64,000 nt of DNA. Source: Clostridia bacterium. Its GTDB lineage: Bacteria > Bacillota > Clostridia > Oscillospirales > CAG-272. Shown here one piece after another: positions 1-8,959 of the stretch (within the stretch, counting starts at the first letter, position 1; every line of letters starts with the position of its first letter). The stretch covers positions 49,428 through 113,427 of the forward strand of contig JAFVYZ010000007.1 in the NCBI GenBank assembly GCA_017508425.1, in the 5' to 3' direction. Under the pieces are notes generated by a model. That model was not told where the DNA came from, searched no databases, and saw nothing but the letters and a program-made list of their open reading frames with translations. The translations under genes were made by a program, and so were the position numbers.

Positions 1-518
1 ATACGCGAAGCGACCGATTGCACGCGGCCGGCCGAGAGGCCGTTTTTCACCGATTTCCAAAGATAAGGAGAAAGCTTATAGCCCACCACGCGATCCCAAA
101 TGCGGCGCGTTTGCTGAGCGTTCACAAGATTCATATCAATGGCACGGGGCGCTTTGATGGCGGCGCGTACCACGTCGGGTGTGATCTCGTTAAAGGAGAC
201 GCGAAGCGTCTTTTCGGGGGCAAGACCGAGGGCCGTGGCAAGGTGCCAAGCAATGGCCTCGCCCTCACGGTCAGGGTCGGGCGCAAGGAACACTTTCTTT
301 GCGGACTTGGCCTCACGGCGGATCTCTTTGATGAGATCACCCTTACCGCGAATATTGATATAGTGCGCCTCAAAGCCATTTTCAATGTCCACGCTGAGCG
401 AGCTCTTGGGGAGGTCGCGCACGTGACCCTTGGAGGCGATCACCTTATAATTCGAACCAAGATACTTTTTGATGGCAGCCGCCTTGGAAGGCGACTCCAC
501 GATCACGAGATTTGCCAT
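1..518 (-). CDS. topA: DNA topoisomerase I, N-terminal part (truncated by window edge)
   Basis: Type IA topoisomerase that relaxes negative supercoils. The 172 visible residues begin [20 protein letters not shown], the hallmark start of the TOPRIM domain, followed by the acidic motif [15 protein letters not shown] and then [22 protein letters not shown], which enters the topoisomerase core. The C-terminal region with the active tyrosine and any zinc ribbons lies outside the window. The start is the ATG at 518, 6-7 bases after AAAGGA. It follows dprA on the same strand with a gap of 34 bases, in the common Firmicutes order dprA-topA. Identification is essentially certain. Confidence 0.97.
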   Translation of the reverse strand, partial: MANLVIVESPSKAAAIKKYLGSNYKVIASKGHVRDLPKSSLSVDIENGFEAHYINIRGKGDLIKEIRREAKSAKKVFLAPDPDREGEAIAWHLATALGLAPEKTLRVSFNEITPDVVRAAIKAPRAIDMNLVNAQQTRRIWDRVVGYKLSPYLWKSVKNGLSAGRVQSVASR

Positions 519-552
519 GTATATTTCCTTTCAAACAAAATACAGCTCTAAA

Positions 553-1827
553 TCAAAGGGACTTTTGATAGGTGCCGCCGGGCAGGGCGGTCACAATACC
601 GAGAATTTCAAACAGCGTCATTGCCGCGACGGCATCTCTCGGTGCCACACCGTCACCGACAAGCCGATCAATGACGAAGGGCCCATCGGGTATTTTTTCA
701 TAAATGAGGCGTTCGGTATCGCTGAGCGTATCGAGTGCATCCAGTGTCAAGGCCTTGGCTTCAGCCTCGGCTCGCTCCGTTGCTTCGGCATGCTTTTCCG
801 CCCCCCGAGCGGTGGTACCCTCGGGCTTGGCGGCCTCGCGAGGCCTTTCGGAGGGAATGCCGTGTGCACGCAGCTTTTCTTCACTAAGACCGGCATATTG
901 CATCGCCTCGGGCGGCACAGTCAAGCCCTTGGCATCGCGATAGAGAAACCGAAAATGTGCTAAAACATCCTCGGCAGAAAGTGCCATATTGGCACCGGCG
1001 CGAAGCAACAAATTGCACCCCGAGGAGCGCGGCTCATCCACGTCACCCGGCACGGCAAACAGCTCTTTTCCCTGCAGCAGCGCGTAACGCGCGGTGATGA
1101 GCGCACCGCTTTCCGTGTCACCCTCAACGACCACTACGGCCTCCGAAAGTGCACTGATAAGTCGATTACGTGTCGGGAAATTGCGTGCATGAGGGGGCGT
1201 TCCGGGTGCATATTCCGAAATCACGGCACCGAATTCGGCGATCTCCGAAAACAGGCGTGAGTGATGGCGGGGATAGACGCGATCGATGCCACACCCGATC
1301 ACCGCAACGGTGGGGGCACCGGCATCCAACGCCGCCGCGGCGGCAATGCCGTCCACGCCCGCGGCAAGGCCGCTCACCACGACCGCACCTGCGGCCGCAA
1401 GCTCAAAGGATAGTTTATACGCCACGCGCTTTCCATATTCATCCACGTTACGCGTGCCGACCACGCCAACAAAGGGCTGCCGGCCGGGGGTCGGTAACGT
1501 ACCGAGGCAATACAGCACGCACGGAGGCTCGGCGATCGCAAAAAGCGAGGCGGGATACGCGGCACTGTCGGGCGTTAAGACCGACACGCCGGCCTTATCG
1601 CAATAAGACAAAATGCGCCTTACCTCCTTGGCATGCACCCCAAAGCGGAGTGCTGAAAGCGCGCCCCTTCCAAGATCGGGCAGGACCGAGCATAGCTCAC
1701 TCTCTTGAGCCAGCAAAACATTTTCAGGGGTGTGAAAATGCGAAAGCAAGGGCTTCAAGCGGCGACTGCGTGCACCGAGTGCAAGCGAAAGAGCCACCCA
1801 CGCCTCACGCGTTGTGAAATTATCCAT
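553..1827 (-). CDS. dprA: DNA processing protein DprA/Smf
   Basis: RecA loader for incoming single-stranded DNA during natural transformation; it is also retained in many non-competent species. The protein has 424 residues, with an N-terminal SAM-like helical region, a Rossmann-like core with GTRNVDEYG (about residues 124-132) and SGLAAGVDG (about 152-160), a charged Ala/Glu-rich linker, and a C-terminal winged-helix-like domain (SDTERLIYEKI onward). The ATG at 1827 was chosen because GGAGG lies just upstream and it overlaps the end of the trmH-family gene by 8 bases, indicating translational coupling. An in-frame upstream extension would run further into that gene and is unlikely. Confidence 0.95.
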   Translation of the reverse strand: MDNFTTREAWVALSLALGARSRRLKPLLSHFHTPENVLLAQESELCSVLPDLGRGALSALRFGVHAKEVRRILSYCDKAGVSVLTPDSAAYPASLFAIAEPPCVLYCLGTLPTPGRQPFVGVVGTRNVDEYGKRVAYKLSFELAAAGAVVVSGLAAGVDGIAAAAALDAGAPTVAVIGCGIDRVYPRHHSRLFSEIAEFGAVISEYAPGTPPHARNFPTRNRLISALSEAVVVVEGDTESGALITARYALLQGKELFAVPGDVDEPRSSGCNLLLRAGANMALSAEDVLAHFRFLYRDAKGLTVPPEAMQYAGLSEEKLRAHGIPSERPREAAKPEGTTARGAEKHAEATERAEAEAKALTLDALDTLSDTERLIYEKIPDGPFVIDRLVGDGVAPRDAVAAMTLFEILGIVTALPGGTYQKSL

Positions 1828-2659
1828 GACGACCTCCGCGATACAGCTCCCACAAAAGGACCGATGCGGCAACACCGGCATTGAGGGACTCGACCCCCGA
1901 CTCCATGGGAATATAAACAGTATCGGTTGCCGCGGCGATCACAGCCTCGGAGAGCCCATGACCCTCGTTGCCGACCAAAACGGCATCGCTCGGCAACAGC
2001 GCGATCTCACCCAGGCGTGCGGCATTTTCGGTAAGCGTTGCCGCAAAAACACGCGCATAGCGTGCATGCAGTCGAACGACCTCGACAAAATCCTTGGCCA
2101 CAAAAACGGGTTGGCCGAAGAGCGTACCCATAGCTGCCCGAAGAACGCGCGGATTGTAAATGTCGGCGCAATCCGCCGAGAGCACCAGTGCCGAAGCACC
2201 AAAGGCCCGCGCCACACGAATGATGGTGCCGAGATTGCCGGGATCGCGCACGCTTTCAAGAAAAAGGATACGCGAGGGGGACTTGCAAAATGCCGACTCG
2301 CCCCACGACTTGGCATCCACCTCTTGATGCATCCTCTCAAGACGCTTCGAAAGGCAGATCACCCCCTCGGGCGATCGCTCCTCGGAAATACGGTCAAAAA
2401 GCTCATCGGGGACAAGGACGGCGCGGCACCCTTGAGGAAGTGAATACGCGGCGGCCGCCTCGACAAGCCCTTTTGCCGCACTGTCACGAAGCAAGACCGC
2501 AACCAGCGGCAGCTCCTGCAACAGTGCCTCTAAAAACAACTTTTTACCGTCAAAGCGAAAAAGCCCTTCACGCTCGCGATGCTTACGGTCGGCCAGCTTT
2601 GCCGTCAACACGATCAACGGATTTTGCCGTGACGCAATACGCTCATTTGGCAGCTGCAT
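1820..2659 (-). CDS. TrmH/SpoU-family RNA 2'-O-methyltransferase
   Basis: A 279-residue SPOUT methyltransferase that modifies rRNA or tRNA ribose 2'-OH using SAM. It has an N-terminal substrate-binding domain (residues about 1-105) and the SpoU catalytic domain with FLESVRDPGNLGTIIRVARA (motif 1), LVGNEGHGLS (motif 2) and IPMESGVESLNAGVAASVLL (motif 3, knotted SAM site). It is closest in outline to RlmB/YsgA-type enzymes, but the exact target base cannot be told from the sequence. It is first gene of a minus-strand trio with dprA and topA and overlaps dprA by 8 bases. Confidence 0.93.
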   Translation of the reverse strand: MQLPNERIASRQNPLIVLTAKLADRKHREREGLFRFDGKKLFLEALLQELPLVAVLLRDSAAKGLVEAAAAYSLPQGCRAVLVPDELFDRISEERSPEGVICLSKRLERMHQEVDAKSWGESAFCKSPSRILFLESVRDPGNLGTIIRVARAFGASALVLSADCADIYNPRVLRAAMGTLFGQPVFVAKDFVEVVRLHARYARVFAATLTENAARLGEIALLPSDAVLVGNEGHGLSEAVIAAATDTVYIPMESGVESLNAGVAASVLLWELYRGGRHG

Positions 2660-2733
2660 ACGCCCTCTCCCTCCCTTGAAAATATCAAAAAACCGTGTTT
2701 TTTAGGGGGGTCCTACGCCCCTAAAAAATAGAG

Positions 2734-2760
2734 AAAAACCCGGCGTAAACCGGGTTTTTT
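2734..2760 (-). terminator. Intrinsic terminator after rplT
   Basis: AACCCGG and CCGGGTT arms around a six-base loop, flanked by A and T tracts, so it can work in both directions. It lies immediately 3' of rplT. A second weak hairpin with TTTTTTAGGGG / CCCCTAAAAAA arms sits at about 2699-2729. Confidence 0.85.
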
Positions 2761-2761
2761 C

Positions 2762-3115
2762 TTACAGTGCGGCCTTTGCCTGTGCTGCAAGTGCGGCGAA
2801 CGCCTGCTTGTCGGACACAGCGAGGTCGGCGAGCATTTTACGGTTGAGGTCAATGCCTGCCTTCTTCAGGCCGTGCATCATGGTCGAGTAGTTCATACCG
2901 TTGACCTTTGCCTCAGCAGAGATACGCGTGATCCAAAGGCTACGGAAATCTCTCTTCTTCATCTTGCGGCCTGCAAATGCGTAGTTGCCGCTCTTCATAA
3001 CCTGCTCTTTCGCCATCTTGAAGTGCTTGGATTTTGCACCCCAGTAGCCCTTAGCAGCCTTCAAAATCTTATTTCTTCTCTTGCGCGTCATCATCGCGCC
3101 CTTCACTCTTGCCAT
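2762..3115 (-). CDS. rplT: 50S ribosomal protein L20
   Basis: Primary-binding large-subunit protein needed for early 50S assembly; in many bacteria it also represses its own operon at the mRNA leader. The 117-residue length matches the family, and the sequence [20 protein letters not shown] and the [15 protein letters not shown] segment are diagnostic. It is the last gene of infC-rpmI-rplT, 20 bases after rpmI, and is followed directly by a terminator. Confidence 0.98.
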   Translation of the reverse strand: MARVKGAMMTRKRRNKILKAAKGYWGAKSKHFKMAKEQVMKSGNYAFAGRKMKKRDFRSLWITRISAEAKVNGMNYSTMMHGLKKAGIDLNRKMLADLAVSDKQAFAALAAQAKAAL

Positions 3116-3135
3116 TTTACGATCCTCCGATTATC

Positions 3136-3330
3136 TTATTTCTGAATGAGCTGACGCGCGGTTGCGGTCATAGCGGGGCTAAGGATTGCGGAAGAACGAA
3201 GATGTCTCTTGCGCTTTGCATCCTTGAGTCCAAGGTTGTGACGATGGTGGCAGTGGTTGATCTTTACCTTACCGGTACCGGTAACGGAAAATCTTTTGGC
3301 CGAAGCCTTATGCGTTTTGATTTTTCCCAT
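3136..3330 (-). CDS. rpmI: 50S ribosomal protein L35
   Basis: Small basic ribosomal protein of 64 residues with the family start MGKIKTHKASAKRFSVTGTG and the conserved HHRHNLGLKDAKRKRHLR stretch. It lies between infC and rplT in the conserved translation operon, with short gaps either side. Confidence 0.98.
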   Translation of the reverse strand: MGKIKTHKASAKRFSVTGTGKVKINHCHHRHNLGLKDAKRKRHLRSSAILSPAMTATARQLIQK

Positions 3331-3387
3331 TTTATTTACTCCTTTAAAACGTGATCTTATTTACGTGCGGCAGCCTGCCGCGGGGAT

Positions 3388-3921
3388 TCATTTTTTAGCG
3401 GGGGTCGCCTTTTGGGGCACCACGACCATGCTGAGGATACGACCGTCAAGCACGGGCTTCTTCTCTACGGTACCGACCTCGCTGACCGCCTGCTCAAAGC
3501 GGGTAAGCACATCGCGGCCAAGCTCCTGGTGTGCCATCTCACGGCCCTTGAAGCGAACCACCACACGTACCTTGTTACCTGCGGTAAGAAAACGAACGGC
3601 ATTGCGCGCCTTGGTCTCAAAATCGTGCGTGTCGATGCGGCAGGAAAGCTGGACCTCCTTGAGCTCCACGACCTGTTGCTTCTTCTTAGCTTCCTTCTCC
3701 TTCTTCTCGCGGTCAAAGCGATATTTGCCGTAATCCATAATGCGGCAAACGGGGGGAGTTGCCTGCGGTGCGATCAAAACAAGATCGAGGCCGCGATCGT
3801 AAGCAATTTTAAGGGCGGCGTTGCCCGTCATCATGCCGAGTGCCTCGCCGTCATCACCAATGACGCGAACTTCCTTTTCCTTGATCTCCTCATTGATCAG
3901 CAAATCTTTCGTAGCACTAAT
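3388..3921 (-). CDS. infC: Translation initiation factor IF-3 (AUU start)
   Basis: IF-3 binds the 30S subunit, prevents premature 50S joining and proofreads start codons. The N domain starts with ATKDLLINEEIKEKEVRVIG and the C domain contains DRGLDLVLIAPQATPPVCRIMDYGKYRFD and the conserved RF(K)GREMAHQELG region. No in-frame ATG, GTG or TTG sits at the expected position; instead an ATT at 3921-3919 lies 9 bases after a perfect GGAGG (3935-3931) and gives a 177-residue protein of normal length. An AUU start is the known basis of infC autoregulation in other bacteria. A longer reading from 4023 adds 34 residues unlike the family and has no ribosome site. Confidence 0.95.
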   Translation of the reverse strand: MSATKDLLINEEIKEKEVRVIGDDGEALGMMTGNAALKIAYDRGLDLVLIAPQATPPVCRIMDYGKYRFDREKKEKEAKKKQQVVELKEVQLSCRIDTHDFETKARNAVRFLTAGNKVRVVVRFKGREMAHQELGRDVLTRFEQAVSEVGTVEKKPVLDGRILSMVVVPQKATPAKK

Positions 3922-4083
3922 AAAGCAGTACCTCCATTTCCGGGGCTGGCCCGGCGAAATAAAAAATCGCGCAAAGCAAACGCCCCGCACGACAAAATGC
4001 ACCCAAAAAGGTGAACCTATCAACCGAGCGCGCTCTATGGCGGCAGGGTGAGAACGCGGACCGTTCTACTTCTTTGCCTTGGT

Positions 4084-4112
4084 ATTATACCACGGGGGCC
4101 GATGCTTGTCAA
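4084..4112 (-). promoter_or_regulatory. Sigma-A promoter of infC-rpmI-rplT
   Basis: On the minus strand there is TTGACA, exactly 17 bases, then TATAAT: a perfect consensus. It leaves a leader of about 155 bases before the infC ribosome site, long enough for the leader-based control often seen for this operon, although I could not assign a known L20 or IF-3 leader fold. Confidence 0.9.
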
Positions 4113-4607
4113 GTGCTTTTGAAAAAAAATTCAAATAAAATGAAAAAACGTCGGTGCGGCCCCGAGGAGCTCGCATCAACGCTTCTCTATTTTACAGCGG
4201 CTTCCCGCATATGACCAAAAATGCACGGCCGAAGAAACGCTTGCCCGTGTTGGTGTCATAAGATTGACACTCCGCGCAAGAGTTGACCGCCGTGCACCAC
4301 GCCCCCTTTTCGAGCGCTTTGTCATTATACCGCATTTTTTCGCATTTGTAAAGTGTTAAAAAGCGACAATTTTTGCCTTGAAATTTCGTGATTTTTCACA
4401 CATGTAGAGAAAAATCGGGACAAATATACCCTCTTTCTCGCGATTTTTTGATCATTTTGACAAATCTTACCCCCGTGCTCCGAATTTTAAAGAAAAAAGT
4501 TTACAAACCGTGACAAGGCGCACAATTGGGTGATGCGATGCCCGATCGAGCAAAAAATATGCTTATTTACATTTAAATGTAAAGATTTTCGCAAAAAATA
4601 CTGGAAA
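4113..4607. other. AT-rich intergenic region between divergent infC and lon
   Basis: About 500 bases without a supportable gene. It contains poly-A/T tracts and, near its right end, an 18-base perfect palindrome (4566-4583) listed separately. Nothing else was recognised; no CIRCE element is present. Confidence 0.6.
4566..4583. promoter_or_regulatory. Perfect 18-base palindrome upstream of lon
   Basis: TTTACATTTAAATGTAAA, fully symmetric, ends 24 bases before the -35 box of the lon promoter. The position suits an operator for a dimeric regulator; the regulator is unknown. Confidence 0.5.
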
Positions 4608-4635
4608 TTGACAAAACAATGTGATATAATATACT
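4608..4635 (+). promoter_or_regulatory. Sigma-A promoter of lon
   Basis: TTGACA (4608-4613), 16 bases, TATACT (4630-4635), about 35 bases before the lon start codon. An overlapping TATAAT at 4625 is too close to the same -35 box. Confidence 0.75.
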
Positions 4636-4669
4636 CTAAATAACTGTTTAAACCCGAAAGGATCCCCTT

Positions 4670-7072
4670 ATGTCACAATTCACACAAAGGGCCGATACGC
4701 TGACCCTGCCCGTGCTTCCCTTGGGCGGCATTACGGCCTTCCCCGCCATTCCCCTGAATTTCGAACTGACCGACGACGCCTCGATCGCCGCGGCCGATGC
4801 GGCGAATGCCACCGATGCGTTCGTTCTTTTGATTTCCCTGCAGGCCCCCGCAAACGACCCCCTGACGGCCGACCACTTTTACAAAACAGGCACGGTCGCC
4901 AAGATCAAGCAAAGCATCAAGACCGAGGTGGGCGAGATGCGTGTGGTGCTTGAGGGCTATGCCCGTGCGGAGCTTTTGGAGCTGCACCGCTTTGCCGACT
5001 ATTACACCGCTACGGTGGCTGTCAAGGCCCCCTCGGTGACCGACGTGCCCGAGCTTTACGATGAGGCCATGATGCGTGAGGCCGCCCGACTCCTGGACGG
5101 GATGAAGGCCCTGATGCCCACGGTCAGCGATGACGTGATCAAGGCCGCCAAGGCCATTCGCTCCCCCGGTGCCTTCGCCGATTTCATCGCGGCCAACGTC
5201 TTGGTACGCGGCGAGGACAAGCAGCTGATCCTTGACACCTACGACGAGACCGAGCGTCTTTCCTGCCTCCTGCCCCTGATGCAAGAGGAGACCGAGCTGC
5301 TCCGCTGCGAGATCGACATTCACCGTGAGGTGCGCGAGCGCCTGAATCAAAACCAAAAGGATTTTTACCTGCGAGAGCAGATGCGCGTCATCGAGGAGGA
5401 GCTCGGTGACGGGGCCGAAAGCGAGATCGACGAGCTGGAGGCACGCATCCGCGCCACCAAGCTCCCCGAAGAGATCGAGAAAAAGCTTTTAAAGGAGCTC
5501 TCCCGCATGGCCAAAACGCCCTTCGGCTCCTCCGAGGCCAGCGTCCTTCGCACCTATCTTGACGTGTGTCTGGACCTTCCCTGGAACGAGAAAACCGAGG
5601 ACCGCGTGGACATTGCCGCGGCACAGAAAATTCTCGATGCCGACCACGAGGGTCTTTCCAAGGTCAAGGAGCGCATTCTTGAATTTTTGGCCGTGCGCAA
5701 GCTGAACCCGGATCTTGGGAACCAGGTCCTTTGCTTGGTCGGCCCTCCAGGCGTCGGCAAGACCTCGGTAGCGCACTCCATTGCGCGTGCGATGAACCGA
5801 AAGTACGTACGCGTTTCGCTTGGCGGTGTGCGCGACGAGGCCGACATTCGCGGCCACCGCAAGACCTATCTCGGCGCGATGCCCGGCCGCATTATGGCGG
5901 CACTCACCCAGGCCGGCACCAAAAACCCCCTGATTTTGCTGGACGAGATCGACAAAATGACAAGAAACTCGCACGGGGACCCCTCCTCGGCGTTGCTGGA
6001 GGTTTTGGACGGCGAGCAAAACAAGCACTTCCGCGATCACTTCACCGAGGTGCCCTTTGACCTCTCGGAATGTCTTTTCATCGCCACCGCAAACACCCTT
6101 GAGGGTGTACCGCGGCCGCTGATTGACCGAATGGAGATCATTGAGCTCACCACCTACACTAAGAGTGAGAAAATGGCGATTGCCAAAAATCATCTGATCC
6201 CGAAGCAATTAAAGCGCCACGGGCTTGACCGTCGGCGTCTGCGTATCACCGACGAGGCCGTATCGGGCATCATCGACGATTACACGCGCGAGGCGGGTGT
6301 GCGAAATCTTGAGCGCGAGATCGGCACCATCTGCCGCAAGACGGCCAAGCGCGTGGCATCGGGCATCAAGGGGCTGACCGTCGTCACAAACGACAATCTC
6401 CCCGACCTGTTAGGCCCGCGCAAGCTTCCGCGCGAAAAAGCCGAGGGCGAGGACCTTTGCGGCGTGGTAAACGGCCTTGCCTACACCGAGGCGGGCGGCG
6501 ATCTTTTGAAGGTCGAGGCTCTCCCGTTCCCCGGCGAGGGCAAGATCGAGCTCACCGGCTCACTCGGCGACGTAATGAAGGAATCGGCCAAGATCGCCGT
6601 CAGCTTCCTGCGTGCCAACGCCGAAATCCTCGGCGTCGAGCCCGATTTTTACAAGACCAACGACATACATATCCACTTCCCCGAGGGCGCGGTTCCAAAG
6701 GATGGCCCCTCGGCCGGCGTGACGATGGTGACAGCACTGGTCAGTGCCCTCTCGGGCAAGCCCGTGCGCCACGACGTGGCTATGACGGGAGAGGTAACGC
6801 TAACGGGCAACGTATTGCCGATCGGAGGCCTGAAGGAAAAAACCATGGCTGCGGCCGCGGCCGGCGTCAAGACCGTGCTGATTCCCGAAGGAAATTTGCG
6901 CGACCTGCCGCTGCTTGACAAGGATGCCGTTGCCTCCCTTAAGATTGTACCTTGCCGTCATTTGTTTGACGTATTAAATCTTGCTCTTGTGGGCGGTATG
7001 ACCGCAAAAAAGCCCGCTGTGGGTATGCCCTGTGCCCCCTCGAACATGGCCGAGACCGCAAGACAGGCGTGA
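4670..7072 (+). CDS. lon: ATP-dependent Lon protease
   Basis: Cytoplasmic AAA+ serine protease for misfolded and regulatory proteins. In its 800 residues: LON substrate-binding domain (about 10-205), coiled-coil linker (about 210-300), AAA+ module with Walker A GPPGVGKT (358-365) and Walker B LILLDEID (421-428), and a C-terminal protease domain with the serine motif PKDGPSAG (Ser about 681) and the catalytic lysine in GGLKEK (about 719-724). All catalytic elements are present. It has its own promoter with a palindrome upstream and is followed after 9 bases by engB, the usual lon-engB pair. Confidence 0.98.
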   Translation: MSQFTQRADTLTLPVLPLGGITAFPAIPLNFELTDDASIAAADAANATDAFVLLISLQAPANDPLTADHFYKTGTVAKIKQSIKTEVGEMRVVLEGYARAELLELHRFADYYTATVAVKAPSVTDVPELYDEAMMREAARLLDGMKALMPTVSDDVIKAAKAIRSPGAFADFIAANVLVRGEDKQLILDTYDETERLSCLLPLMQEETELLRCEIDIHREVRERLNQNQKDFYLREQMRVIEEELGDGAESEIDELEARIRATKLPEEIEKKLLKELSRMAKTPFGSSEASVLRTYLDVCLDLPWNEKTEDRVDIAAAQKILDADHEGLSKVKERILEFLAVRKLNPDLGNQVLCLVGPPGVGKTSVAHSIARAMNRKYVRVSLGGVRDEADIRGHRKTYLGAMPGRIMAALTQAGTKNPLILLDEIDKMTRNSHGDPSSALLEVLDGEQNKHFRDHFTEVPFDLSECLFIATANTLEGVPRPLIDRMEIIELTTYTKSEKMAIAKNHLIPKQLKRHGLDRRRLRITDEAVSGIIDDYTREAGVRNLEREIGTICRKTAKRVASGIKGLTVVTNDNLPDLLGPRKLPREKAEGEDLCGVVNGLAYTEAGGDLLKVEALPFPGEGKIELTGSLGDVMKESAKIAVSFLRANAEILGVEPDFYKTNDIHIHFPEGAVPKDGPSAGVTMVTALVSALSGKPVRHDVAMTGEVTLTGNVLPIGGLKEKTMAAAAAGVKTVLIPEGNLRDLPLLDKDAVASLKIVPCRHLFDVLNLALVGGMTAKKPAVGMPCAPSNMAETARQA

Positions 7073-7081
7073 GGAGTTTTT

Positions 7082-7684
7082 ATGAATTTGCAAAACACCA
7101 AACTCTTTATCAGTGCAGGTGAGCTTCGCCAGTTCCCCTCGCACGACGTGCCGCAGGTCGCCCTTTCGGGGCGCTCCAACGTTGGCAAAAGCTCGCTCAT
7201 CAACACCATTTTGGGGCGCAAGTCCCTGGCGCGTGTGAGCGGCGCCCCCGGAAAGACCATTACCATCAATTTTTACGACGTGGACAAATCACTGTTTCTC
7301 GTCGATCTGCCGGGCTACGGCTTTGCCAAGCGTCCCCCGGCCGACAAGGCGAAGTGGTCGGCACTCACCGACGGCTTTTTTACCGCAAACAAAAATATCG
7401 ACCGTCTTGCGCTCGTGCTGCAGCTCATCGACCTCAAGGTAGGACCTACCGCCGACGACGTGATGATGCTGCGATATCTGAGCGAAGCAGAATTGCCCTT
7501 TGCCATCGTCGCGACCAAGGCAGATAAGCTCAACAAAACCGAACGCGAGGCGGCCCTGACCCGCCTTGCTGATCACCCCGACATTCCCACCGACACGCCC
7601 GTGATCCCCTTTTCTTCCCTGAAGGGCGAGGGAAAAAATGAGGTGTGGCGCCTCATTGCCCGTTTTACGGGGCTCAAGGTATAA
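7082..7684 (+). CDS. engB: Ribosome biogenesis GTPase YsxC/EngB
   Basis: Essential GTPase of 50S assembly, 200 residues as usual. G1 motif GRSNVGKSS near residue 36, G3 VDLPGYGFAK, G4 ATKAD and G5-like SSLKG are all visible. It lies 9 bases after lon and one base before a histidine-phosphatase gene, so it is probably cotranscribed with lon. Confidence 0.97.
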   Translation: MNLQNTKLFISAGELRQFPSHDVPQVALSGRSNVGKSSLINTILGRKSLARVSGAPGKTITINFYDVDKSLFLVDLPGYGFAKRPPADKAKWSALTDGFFTANKNIDRLALVLQLIDLKVGPTADDVMMLRYLSEAELPFAIVATKADKLNKTEREAALTRLADHPDIPTDTPVIPFSSLKGEGKNEVWRLIARFTGLKV

Positions 7685-7685
7685 C

Positions 7686-8300
7686 ATGATACGATTACTT
7701 GTGATAAGACACGGCTATACTGTAACTAATGCCGAGGGACGTTATACGGGGCAGCTGGATGCGCCCCTGACTGCCGAGGGCGAGGTGCAGGCCGAACGCC
7801 TCGGCACTTACCTTGCCGAGCACGAAGCCATCGACCGGATCTACGCGAGCGACCTCTCGCGCGCGATCCGCACCGCCGCACCCACGGCCGCACGCTTTGG
7901 ACTGGATATCATCCCGATGCCCGAGCTGCGCGAAATTGACGTGGGAGAATTTACGGGAATGACCTTCGAGTCGATCCGCGTCAACCCGGCCTATCAGGCC
8001 CTCAAGCAGGACGCGGTGACCCCCTTCCCCGGCGGCGAGTCCTTTGTGGATCTTTATCTTCGCACCGAAAAGGCGCTGGAGCGGATCTTGGCCGAGAACA
8101 CCGACGGAACCGTGATGCTCGTGACACACGCAGGAAACGTGCGATGCTTTAGCTGTATGGCGGCGGGCGACTCCTATCTCGCCTCGCGCGACCACCCTGC
8201 CATTGCCAACACCGCCCTAGATATTTATCAGGTAGAAAACGGTAAGCTGACCCAGATAGCACACGAGGTAAAAGAGCATTTAGAGGTCCCGACACCTTAA
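7686..8300 (+). CDS. Histidine phosphatase family protein (phosphoglycerate mutase-like)
   Basis: A 204-residue branch-1 histidine phosphatase. The phosphohistidine site is LLVIRHGYTVTN at the N-terminus, with the second-half histidine in VMLVTHAGNV, and the SDLSRAIRTA arginine typical of the fold. Such proteins include CobC, GpmB and broad phosphatases; the substrate cannot be inferred. The start ATG at 7686 follows the engB stop by one base and directly precedes MIRLLVIRHG. It is followed by a paralogue. Confidence 0.9.
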   Translation: MIRLLVIRHGYTVTNAEGRYTGQLDAPLTAEGEVQAERLGTYLAEHEAIDRIYASDLSRAIRTAAPTAARFGLDIIPMPELREIDVGEFTGMTFESIRVNPAYQALKQDAVTPFPGGESFVDLYLRTEKALERILAENTDGTVMLVTHAGNVRCFSCMAAGDSYLASRDHPAIANTALDIYQVENGKLTQIAHEVKEHLEVPTP

Positions 8301-8316
8301 AAAATCAAGGATGATC

Positions 8317-8940
8317 ATGACACGAATTATTTTAGTGCGCCACGGGCGCAGTATGGCAAATTTGGAAGATACCTTCCGCGGTGTGACCGAAACACCGCTT
8401 TCTCCCCTCGGCCATCAACAGGCCGAGGCAGTAGCCGATTACCTGACGGCACATGAAAAAATCGATCGGATCTACGCCAGTCCCCTCTCGCGTGCGGTGG
8501 ACACCGTTATGCCCACGGCCAAGCGACTTGGGCTCCACGTCACCCCCGACAGGGGACTGATCGAGGTTGACGGAGGCCTTTGGGAGGGCTTGCCCTTTGC
8601 AGGGCTGACCGAGCTCTATCCCGAAGAATTTGATCGATGGTGCAACGACCCGCGCAACGCCTGCCCCACGGGGGGCGAGAGCCTGCGTGATCTCTACGCA
8701 CGCGTGCTTGATTGCATCAAACGGCTGGCGTCGGAAAACGACGGCAAAACGCTGCTCATCGGCTCCCACATGACGCCGGTGCGCGCCCTGCTTATCGAGG
8801 CCCTTTTCGGGACCGTCGAGAAGTACACACGCGAGGTTAAGGTGCCCAATGCCTCGATCCACATTCTCCGTTTTGAAAACGGAACGCTGACCCCCGAAAA
8901 AATTTCGATCACCGAGCACCTCGGTGAGGACTTATTATAA
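8317..8940 (+). CDS. Histidine phosphatase family protein, second copy
   Basis: A 207-residue paralogue of the preceding gene, with IILVRHGRSMAN as phosphohistidine motif, SPLSRAVDT and a second catalytic histidine in LLIGSHMTPVRAL. The ATG at 8317 is preferred over one six bases earlier because AAGG then lies six bases upstream. The two adjacent phosphatases look like an old tandem duplication, since sequence identity is only moderate. Substrate unknown. Confidence 0.9.
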   Translation: MTRIILVRHGRSMANLEDTFRGVTETPLSPLGHQQAEAVADYLTAHEKIDRIYASPLSRAVDTVMPTAKRLGLHVTPDRGLIEVDGGLWEGLPFAGLTELYPEEFDRWCNDPRNACPTGGESLRDLYARVLDCIKRLASENDGKTLLIGSHMTPVRALLIEALFGTVEKYTREVKVPNASIHILRFENGTLTPEKISITEHLGEDLL

Positions 8941-8959
8941 ATCCCGAAAGGAACCCGTT

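Noticed and set aside
1170-1817. Arg/Pro-rich plus-strand frame opposite dprA
   Set aside because: Composition is typical of an antisense shadow; dprA is certain.
4447-4464. CtsR-like box upstream of lon
   Set aside because: TGTCAAA and GATCAAA are present on the minus strand but with a two-base instead of a three-base spacer and far from the promoter.
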